Shown here one piece after another: positions 58,615 through 64,000 of a DNA stretch of 64,000 nucleotides; position 1 is the first letter of the stretch, and each line of letters begins with the position of its first letter. The notes beneath the pieces were generated by a model. That model had not been told where the DNA came from, ran no database searches, and saw only the letters and a list, made by a program, of their open reading frames with translations. This stretch comes from Formosa agariphila KMM 3901 (lineage in GTDB: Bacteria > Bacteroidota > Bacteroidia > Flavobacteriales > Flavobacteriaceae). The position numbers and the translations under genes are program-made. The stretch spans positions 1,771,351 to 1,835,350 of the forward strand of contig NZ_HG315671.1 in assembly GCF_000723205.1 (NCBI RefSeq), written 5' to 3'.

Positions 58615-58637
58615 ATAATTTAAAAAACACGAACTAA

Positions 58638-59690
58638 ATGACAATAGACTGGAGTCGAATTTCACCTGATAGATTTGAACAATTATGTACTGATATAATA
58701 AGAAGTGAAGGCTTTTACAACATCCGTAGAATGGGAGGTTCTGGAGATAGAGGTCGAGATATTATAGCTCAAAAACAAACGCAATTATTTTTCGGCTCGA
58801 AAGAAACCCAAAATTGGATAGTTCAATGTAAAAGATTAGTAAAAACAAACCTCTCAATAGATGATTTGAGTTCTGAATTGAACAAAGTTAGAATGCATCA
58901 GATAGATTATTATTTGGTAATCTTATCAAATACTTTGAAGCCAAATCTAGTTGACTGGATTGACGGAATAAGCAAAGATTATCCATTCAAAATAATAATT
59001 AATGATATCGATTGGCTTGAAAGTCAATTAAAAAGAGAGCCAAGTCTTTATAAACATTACTTCGAAAATGATGATAGAAACGAGCAAATCTATTCGTTAA
59101 AAAACTCAACTGATTTACAAATCTATACCGCAGGAAAAATGCCGAGTATTGCACTGAGAGGACAAATCACAAAGTGGCGTAATGATTTAGAAATAAGTTC
59201 TTCAAAGCTCAAAAACAAAATTGGCTTTTACCATCCAGAGTTTGCTGGTTGCGACCACACAGGAATTTATTTATCCGAAACTGTACAATCTGATTTTAGA
59301 ATGATATCTCAATCGAACCTTCTGATTGCCTATTTAGAAGATAATGAACAATTTGGTACAATTTCAGAGATTATGATAGCGTATTCAATGAACAAACAAA
59401 TAGCAATATTCATTGACGAGAAAATCAAGAAAGAAATTACAGTTCCTGAATTAGAAAGTGAACACTCAGTAAATCCAGAATATTACGAACAGGTTTATGA
59501 AAAAGTATTTAAAACGAATCACTCGTGTCCTTGCGACTTGATGAATGAATTACAACCCATTCATTTAAATGAATATTGGTTTATGATAGAATTTTTAAGG
59601 TTAAGACAACCAGACACATTTATCAAAATGACCAATTCTGAAAATTTAAACAAGGACATTATTGGATATTTAAAAGAATTTGAAAAATAA
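58638..59690 (+). CDS. Mrr-like nuclease fused to nucleoside deoxyribosyltransferase-like domain
   Basis: This 350-residue protein has two parts. Residues 8-135 look like a PD-(D/E)xK restriction-type nuclease: E14 (RFEQLC), GGSGDRGRD with D41, and VQCKR with Q63 and K65. Residues 160-262 look like the nucleoside 2-deoxyribosyltransferase family: IYTAGKMPS at the start, then DFRMISQSNLLIAYL and FGTISEIMIAYSMNKQIAIFI, where E244 is at the place of the catalytic Glu. The two together suggest nucleic acid recognition coupled to nucleotide or NAD cleavage, as in some anti-phage effectors (inference). It is a single-gene cassette flanked by GTTAGGC boxes. Confidence 0.75.
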   Translation: MTIDWSRISPDRFEQLCTDIIRSEGFYNIRRMGGSGDRGRDIIAQKQTQLFFGSKETQNWIVQCKRLVKTNLSIDDLSSELNKVRMHQIDYYLVILSNTLKPNLVDWIDGISKDYPFKIIINDIDWLESQLKREPSLYKHYFENDDRNEQIYSLKNSTDLQIYTAGKMPSIALRGQITKWRNDLEISSSKLKNKIGFYHPEFAGCDHTGIYLSETVQSDFRMISQSNLLIAYLEDNEQFGTISEIMIAYSMNKQIAIFIDEKIKKEITVPELESEHSVNPEYYEQVYEKVFKTNHSCPCDLMNELQPIHLNEYWFMIEFLRLRQPDTFIKMTNSENLNKDIIGYLKEFEK

Positions 59691-59698
59691 AAACTATG

Positions 59699-59832
59699 CC
59701 TAACAACATATATAATTTATTGCTAGTTCTAGCCTACTTACGAAAATCCTCGCGGATTTTCTTGGTTTGTGTTTTATTTACTAAATTCAGTGCTTAAAAC
59801 ACGCAACAAACCATATATAAACACGTTGTGTG
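59699..59832 (+). repeat. attC-like site B (134 bp)
   Basis: The site runs from GCCTAAC to GTTGTGT. Arms ATATATAATTTATTGC and GCAACAAACCATATAT pair with few mismatches, leaving 3 nt unpaired on the left and 6 on the right. A perfect 8-bp hairpin GAAAATCC / GGATTTTC with loop TCGC (59743-59762) lies inside. Confidence 0.75.
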
Positions 59833-59853
59833 TAAGCTGGAAGAACTGTACAA

Positions 59854-60375
59854 ATGAGAGTAATCTTAGAAACAAATCGACTTTTATTAAGAGAATTTAA
59901 TCTTCATGATGCTGAAAACTTTTATAACCTAAACCGAAATCCAAACGTCATAAAATATACTGGAAATTCTGCCTTCAAAAGTATTGAAGAAGCAAAAATA
60001 TTTCTAGAAAATTACCAAGACTACAAATTAAATGGATATGGAAGATGGGCTGTAATAAATAAAGAAAATAATAATTTTATCGGTTGGTGCGGACTGAAAT
60101 TAGGAGAAATAGAAAATGAAACTGATATCGGATTTCGATTTTTTGAAAAAGTTTGGAATAAAGGCTATGCGACAGAAAGTGCTAAAGCTTGCTTACATTA
60201 TGGATTTGAAAAACTAAATCTGACACGAATTATTGGAAGAGCAATGAATGAAAATATTGGTTCAATTAAAGTTTTGGAAAAAATTGGACTTGAATTTGAG
60301 CAAAACACAAACTTTCAAGGACAAGATGCCGTAATATATAAAATCGAAAAAAAGCCTACACACAACAATGTATAA
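59854..60375 (+). CDS. GNAT N-acetyltransferase (RimJ/RimL type), cassette 3
   Basis: This 173-residue protein has the GNAT pattern: LETNRLLLREFNLHDAENFY at the start, a central FIGWCGLKLGEIENETDIGF and the acetyl-CoA segment KVWNKGYATESAKACLHYGF. It should acetylate a small molecule or protein amino group; the substrate is unknown. The last residues THNNV and the stop lie within the following attC-like site, whose ACACAAC box starts at 60360. GNAT genes are frequent cassette cargo. Confidence 0.9.
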   Translation: MRVILETNRLLLREFNLHDAENFYNLNRNPNVIKYTGNSAFKSIEEAKIFLENYQDYKLNGYGRWAVINKENNNFIGWCGLKLGEIENETDIGFRFFEKVWNKGYATESAKACLHYGFEKLNLTRIIGRAMNENIGSIKVLEKIGLEFEQNTNFQGQDAVIYKIEKKPTHNNV

Positions 60376-60493
60376 CCGCAATTACGGCGGATTCGACTAC
60401 GTCCGAATCCACTCGGAATTGCTAACGTCAGTGCTAAACCGAAAATAATCGCTAATTTAACCCGTAACTGACGGTTATACGAGACCGTTGTGT
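60360..60493 (+). repeat. attC-like site C (134 bp)
   Basis: The site runs from ACACAAC to GTTGTGT. The arms GTATAACCG and CGGTTATAC pair perfectly and extend further with mismatches, leaving AAT unpaired on the left and GAGACC on the right. The inner hairpin GGATTCG / CGAATCC (60389-60410) lies at one side of the tip. The site overlaps the end of the acetyltransferase gene. Confidence 0.8.
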
Positions 60494-60598
60494 GTAATTA
60501 CCACTCAAACCAAAAAGTATCCAATATTTGAAAATCCGTATAAGAAGTTAAGACTACTTCTACTCGACCTTTGTCTTATAATTTTAATCTTTAAAAAT

Positions 60599-61558
60599 AT
60601 GGACAAAATGAATACAAACCAATTTGGGAATAAAGGTTGGACACCTGATAGAATCGGAAACTTAAAAGGCAAAATATATGTCCTAACAGGAACTACAAGC
60701 GGAACAGGATTTGAAGCAGCGAAAATATTGCTATCAAAAGGAGCAAAAGTTGTAATGCTTAATAGAAACCCAAAGAAAGCAGAAGACACCATTAAAACTT
60801 TAAAGCAAGAACTTGGAAATCATATAAACGTTGTAGCTATAAAAATGGATTTGGCTGTACAAGATTCAGTAAAAAAAGCAGCAGAAGAAGTTATAAAAAC
60901 AGTACCACAAATTGATGCACTTATCTGTAATGCAGCAATTGCCCAAGTACCTAAACAGACGCTAACTACAGATGGTTGGGAAAGTCAAATGGGAACGAAT
61001 TATTATGGAAATTTTACGCTTCAAGCATTATTGTTCCCACTTATTGAAAAATCCAAAGGTCGAATTGTAACAGTAGGAAGTTTGGGATATGATATGGGAA
61101 TTAAAACCATCAAATTTGATGATTTGAATTGGGATAAAGATTACACGCCTAATAATGCATATAGTCAAAGTAAACTGGCGCAGATACTGTCTATGTACGA
61201 ATTACAAGATAGATTAAAAGAAGCTGGGAAAACAGATGTTAAAGCTTACGCTTGTCATCCTGGTTCTTCAAGAACCAACTTAATAAATTCAAGTGGTAGT
61301 TTTATGATGAAATTCATCTTTAATCTAATGAAATTATCACCATTAACACAATCAGCTGAAAAAGGTGCTTACCCACAATTGATGTGTGCTACAGAACCTA
61401 ATTTAGACCAAAGTAGTTTTTATGGTCCAACGGGAAGAAATAATTGGACTGGTCCTGTTGGAGCACATAAATTAGAATCACACGCAAAAGATAAGGTCGT
61501 ATCAAATAAATTATGGGAACTTTCGGAGAAAGAAACAGGTATAAAATGGAATATATAA
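60599..61558 (+). CDS. SDR family oxidoreductase, cassette 4
   Basis: This 319-residue protein has the SDR motifs LTGTTSGTGFEAAKIL, CNAAIA, the Ser region TVGSLGYD and the catalytic pair in NAYSQSKLAQ. The layout resembles light-dependent protochlorophyllide reductase and retinol dehydrogenase-like SDRs. An upstream in-frame TTG starts inside the attC box, so the ATG at 60599 is preferred; MDKMN offers a second ATG at 60608. The next gene, an AraC-type regulator, starts 10 bp after it, so the two form an operon in one cassette. Confidence 0.9.
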   Translation: MDKMNTNQFGNKGWTPDRIGNLKGKIYVLTGTTSGTGFEAAKILLSKGAKVVMLNRNPKKAEDTIKTLKQELGNHINVVAIKMDLAVQDSVKKAAEEVIKTVPQIDALICNAAIAQVPKQTLTTDGWESQMGTNYYGNFTLQALLFPLIEKSKGRIVTVGSLGYDMGIKTIKFDDLNWDKDYTPNNAYSQSKLAQILSMYELQDRLKEAGKTDVKAYACHPGSSRTNLINSSGSFMMKFIFNLMKLSPLTQSAEKGAYPQLMCATEPNLDQSSFYGPTGRNNWTGPVGAHKLESHAKDKVVSNKLWELSEKETGIKWNI

Positions 61559-61567
61559 ATTTGTATA

Positions 61568-62479
61568 ATGGAGCACTTTAAAACATTATCTACTTATCTA
61601 GATTATTTAGAACTACCGAGGCCTGAACATCCAATGTTGAGTGTTTTCAACTCAAAAGGCGATGGTTATTTACCTTGTCCGAAAGAAAGTTCGCCACCAA
61701 TTACAAACGATTGCTATTCCATCAGCTTAAAGAAATTTGTAAAAGGTAACTTAAACTACGGACGAACAAAATATGATTTTACCAATGGAGCTTTAATTTT
61801 CATTGCGCCAAGACAAATTCTACAATGGGATAGTAGCGTGTTTTTTGAGCGAAAAGGCTTTTCAATAAACTTTCACGAAGATTTTTTGAAAGGAACAGAT
61901 TTAGCACAACAAATAAAAAGATATGGTTTCTTTTCCTATTCAGTAAATGAAGCATTACATCTTTCGCCAAAAGAAGAAAAGCAAATAGAATTGATAGTTG
62001 AAAATATTGAAATAGAATATCAGAACAACCAAGATGAGTTTAGCAAAGAAATTATCATTTCTCAATTAGGCACGTTATTCAAATATGCCAATCGTTTCTA
62101 TGAAAGACAGTTTTTGAATAGAAAAGAATTATCAAATAACTTGTTGGAACGATTTAATCTACAATTGTCTGAATATTTTGAATTAGGAAAGCTACAAGAA
62201 AAAGGTATTCCGAGTATAGAACGAATAGCAAATAAAATGTCCGTTTCTCAACGTTATTTAAGTGATACACTAAAAAAAGAAACAGGAAAAACGACTACCG
62301 AACATTTACACTTGCGTTTAATCGATGAAGCAAAGAATATTTTATTAAAACCTAATAAAAGTATTTCGGAAGTAGCTTATGAGTTGGGATTTGAATATCC
62401 GCAATATTTTTCAAGATTATTTAAAAAGAAAGAAGGTATAAGTCCAACGGAATACAGAGAAAAATATAAACTAAACTAA
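61568..62479 (+). CDS. AraC-family regulator, cassette 4
   Basis: This 303-residue protein has an N-terminal cupin-like sensor domain and a C-terminal AraC helix-turn-helix pair. The first has SIERIANKMSVSQRYLSDTL, and the second SISEVAYELGFEYPQYFSRL with KKKEGISPTEYRE. It lies between the SDR gene and a membrane protein gene (1 bp to the latter), so it likely controls this cassette operon, perhaps in response to the SDR substrate (inference). Confidence 0.92.
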   Translation: MEHFKTLSTYLDYLELPRPEHPMLSVFNSKGDGYLPCPKESSPPITNDCYSISLKKFVKGNLNYGRTKYDFTNGALIFIAPRQILQWDSSVFFERKGFSINFHEDFLKGTDLAQQIKRYGFFSYSVNEALHLSPKEEKQIELIVENIEIEYQNNQDEFSKEIIISQLGTLFKYANRFYERQFLNRKELSNNLLERFNLQLSEYFELGKLQEKGIPSIERIANKMSVSQRYLSDTLKKETGKTTTEHLHLRLIDEAKNILLKPNKSISEVAYELGFEYPQYFSRLFKKKEGISPTEYREKYKLN

Positions 62480-62480
62480 A

Positions 62481-62996
62481 ATGGAACTATTAAAATTAGC
62501 CATAGAGTGGGCAAAAGCTGAAGTATTCTCAACACGTTTCTTCATCTTTTTTGCAATTTTATTTTTAATCGCAAGTGTTGGATTTTGGCAGTTGGGAAAA
62601 ACGGATTTAGCAAAGGCTTATATCATTCCAACTTTAGTCGCAGGCATATTACTTTTGATAATTGGTAGCGGTCTTAATTACACAAACATTCAAAGAGTTA
62701 ATCAATTTGAAAAGGATTTTAATTCTGATGTATCTACTTTTTACCAATCTGAAATTGAACGTTCAGAAAGCACTTTAAAGGAATATTCAGTTGTATTTAA
62801 AGTAATTCCATTTTTAATAATCATAGCGGCATTATTAATTCTGTTTGTTAATACACCAACTTGGAGAGCAATTAGTATTACAACCATTGCAATGCTAATA
62901 GTCATTTTATTAGTTGACGGAACTGCACACTCAAGAATAGAAAGCTACCACAAAGAATTGAAGTTAGTGGATATTCACAATGAAATTAAAAAATAA
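62481..62996 (+). CDS. hypothetical four-helix membrane protein, cassette 4
   Basis: This 171-residue protein has four hydrophobic helices: FFIFFAILFLIASVGFW, AYIIPTLVAGILLLIIG, VIPFLIIIAALLILFV and AISITTIAMLIVILLV. A polar loop lies between the second and third. No family is recognised. It starts 1 bp after the AraC gene, so it is co-translated with it. The cassette ends shortly after its stop. Confidence 0.7.
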   Translation: MELLKLAIEWAKAEVFSTRFFIFFAILFLIASVGFWQLGKTDLAKAYIIPTLVAGILLLIIGSGLNYTNIQRVNQFEKDFNSDVSTFYQSEIERSESTLKEYSVVFKVIPFLIIIAALLILFVNTPTWRAISITTIAMLIVILLVDGTAHSRIESYHKELKLVDIHNEIKK

Positions 62997-63000
62997 CTAC

Positions 63001-63132
63001 ACACAACAATGTGTATAAGCAATAGCGGTTTGAGTGTTAACTCGAACCGTTTTTCCGTATAATTTAAGTATATTTCAATCCGAAAAGTAGTCGCTTAAAA
63101 TCCGCTGCTGCTCATACACGAGACCGTTAGCA
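63001..63132 (+). repeat. attC-like site D (132 bp)
   Basis: The site runs from ACACAAC to GTTAGCA. The arms GTGTATAAGCAATAGC and GCTGCTGCTCATACAC pair with mismatches and the same AAT/GAGACC asymmetry as site C. The inner hairpin CGGTTTGAGT / ACTCGAACCG (63026-63049) has one G-U pair and loop GTTA. Confidence 0.8.
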
Positions 63133-63168
63133 ATAATTAAACGAGCAACTTCAAACAGAACCATCTAA

Positions 63169-63612
63169 ATGAAAGAATTTAAGAAATTGAATATTATTAT
63201 ATCGATTTTATTCATAGGATTATCACTATCGTGTACTGATAAAAGTCAAACGAACGAAAACCAAGAGAATATATTATGGAATTTGGAAGAAGAATATATA
63301 AAAGCTCATAAAGATGCTGACCACTCAAAAATCTTATCAATGTGGGACGAAAATTTTCTAGGTTGGCCTAGTCGTTTAGAAAATTCTGCGCAAAAGAATT
63401 CTGGTTCGGATTATTTGGAAAAATACTTTTCGAAACCAATGCCAACAGAAACAAAATTCCGAATTGAAAAACAAGGAATTCATATTGAAAATAATATTGC
63501 AATTCTACATTACCGCTTTCTTCTATTTGAAAGTAGCACCAGAATAACACACACGTGGATAAAAAGAGGAAATAAATGGTATATCCTTGGAGGAATGGAT
63601 TGGAATGAATAA
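63169..63612 (+). CDS. NTF2-like (SnoaL/DUF4440-type) lipoprotein, cassette 5
   Basis: This 147-residue protein has a lipoprotein signal (LSLSCTD) and an NTF2-like fold pattern: WNLEEEYIKAHKDADHSKIL with MWDENFLGWPS at the start and ITHTWIKRGNKWYILGGMDW at the end. Members bind small ligands or have varied enzyme roles. It is preceded by a GTTAGCA box and followed by the complementary TGCTAAC box at 63631, after which the IS110-family sequence begins. Confidence 0.8.
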   Translation: MKEFKKLNIIISILFIGLSLSCTDKSQTNENQENILWNLEEEYIKAHKDADHSKILSMWDENFLGWPSRLENSAQKNSGSDYLEKYFSKPMPTETKFRIEKQGIHIENNIAILHYRFLLFESSTRITHTWIKRGNKWYILGGMDWNE

Positions 63613-63630
63613 ACCGAATTAAAAAACTAT

Positions 63631-63637
63631 TGCTAAC
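63631..63637 (+). repeat. interrupted attC-like half-site
   Basis: TGCTAAC followed by AA is the expected first box of the attC-like site of cassette 5. The rest of the site is replaced by IS110-family sequence, so the second half is outside the window or lost. Confidence 0.65.
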
Positions 63638-63670
63638 AAAGTACTGTGGTAAAAAACAAGTAAAAAAGCA

Positions 63671-64000
63671 TTAACTTTTCACTAAAGTACTTCGATAAGA
63701 ATCATCATATATTAAACCAGATTTTGCGATAGCAAAAGCCTGTTTTAGAAGCTTATTACACACAGCTATTAAAGCTAGTTTTTTACTCTTCCCTTTTGCT
63801 ACAATTCGTTCATAAATATCTCTGCATGCTTTGTTGTATTTACAGGCATTAAAACTGCACATAAATAATAAATTACGAAGCTTTTGATTTCCTATTTTAC
63901 TTATTCTACTACGTCCATTTACACTGCTACCACTCTTTCTAACTACAGGAGTTAATCCAGCATAACTGCAGAGTTCACTACCGCTTGTAAAACGCTCAAA
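63671..64000 (-). CDS. IS110-family transposase, C-terminal part (partial)
   Basis: This frame is open to the window edge and encodes the last 109 residues of a transposase on the minus strand. The Transposase_20 signature is seen: SELCSYAGLTPVVRKSGSSV, then NGRSRISKIGNQKLRNLLFM. The DEDD catalytic N-terminus would lie beyond 64000. Its stop is only about 35 bp from the cassette half-site, so the element's end lies in 63640-63670. The IS110 family has no long inverted repeats, so the exact edge cannot be set. Confidence 0.9.
   Translation of the reverse strand, partial: FERFTSGSELCSYAGLTPVVRKSGSSVNGRSRISKIGNQKLRNLLFMCSFNACKYNKACRDIYERIVAKGKSKKLALIAVCNKLLKQAFAIAKSGLIYDDSYRSTLVKS

Larger units (their letters stand above)
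57819..63637 (+). mobile_element. integron-like gene cassette array (no integrase seen)
   Basis: Five coding units on the plus strand are each bounded by a GTTxxxx box before the gene and its exact reverse complement after the gene. The boxes are GTTGTAC (57818) with GTACAAC (58483), GTTAGGC (58608) with GCCTAAC (59699), GTTGTGT (59826) with ACACAAC (60360), GTTGTGT (60487) with ACACAAC (63001), and GTTAGCA (63126) with TGCTAAC (63631). Spacers between are 132-134 bp foldable sequences. In integron cassettes the first bases of a cassette are complementary to the start of its own attC, exactly as seen. No intI gene lies in the window. Inferred cassette cuts follow 57818, 58608, 59826, 60487 and 63126. 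Confidence 0.75.

Noticed and set aside
1-64000. CRISPR array, tRNA or rRNA genes
   Set aside because: No regularly spaced direct repeats and no recognisable tRNA or rRNA sequence were seen on either strand by eye. A covariance scan would be decisive.

Overview
The window is AT-rich chromosomal DNA from a member of the Bacteroidota, very probably a marine Flavobacteriaceae. Supporting signs are a secreted protein with a type IX secretion (Por) C-terminal sorting domain, LytS/LytTR two-component pairs, DUF6090 and CBU_0592 family proteins, a LuxR-type regulator with TPR repeats and a membrane anchor, TAnnTTTG promoter boxes, and many SCxx lipoproteins. No rRNA, tRNA or CRISPR array was seen.

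Layout. 1-5.7 kb: a small Cys-rich protein, an NtrC-like regulator with its histidine kinase (kinase reading frame broken at a homopolymer), a DMT exporter and a LytTR/LytS pair. 5.9-9.8 kb: an EF-hand protein, two DEAD-box helicases and a J-domain/KTSC protein. 9.8-14.3 kb: a minus-strand operon of mannonate dehydratase, SSS symporter and Gfo/Idh/MocA oxidoreductase, which fits uronate catabolism. 14.6-18.4 kb: BCCT transporter, monooxygenase, SDR and MDR enzymes. 18.5-21 kb: a T9SS cargo protein. 21.3-25.9 kb: a TolC/HlyD/MacB-type tripartite exporter, followed to 31.5 kb by three exported proteins (unknown lipoprotein, PEBP-like, SHD1+YHYH), another LytS/LytTR pair and a DUF6090 protein. 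31.5-32.9 kb: an intact IS256-family element with an 8-bp target duplication. 33-57.5 kb: mostly ordinary single genes (CotH, tandem FKBP, an unusual SDR, aldehyde dehydrogenase, guanine deaminase, old yellow enzyme, outer-membrane phospholipase A, SLC13 carrier, AraC regulator), ending in the conserved divergent tesA / ybbA-ybbP block.

The most interesting part is 57.8-63.7 kb. Five consecutive plus-strand coding units are separated by four spacers of 132-134 bp between matching boxes. Each spacer can fold into a long imperfect hairpin. Every unit begins with a 7-mer GTTxxxx box and ends with the exact reverse complement of that same box, and the box differs between units. This is the signature expected of integron gene cassettes with attC sites, but no integrase gene is visible, so it looks like an integrase-less cassette cluster. 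Its cargo is a lipoprotein, a fusion of an Mrr-like nuclease with a nucleoside-deoxyribosyltransferase-like domain (a candidate defence effector), a GNAT acetyltransferase, a three-gene SDR/AraC/membrane-protein cassette and an NTF2-like lipoprotein. An IS110-family transposase gene lies just behind the first half of the last attC-like site, as known IS elements that target attC sites would.
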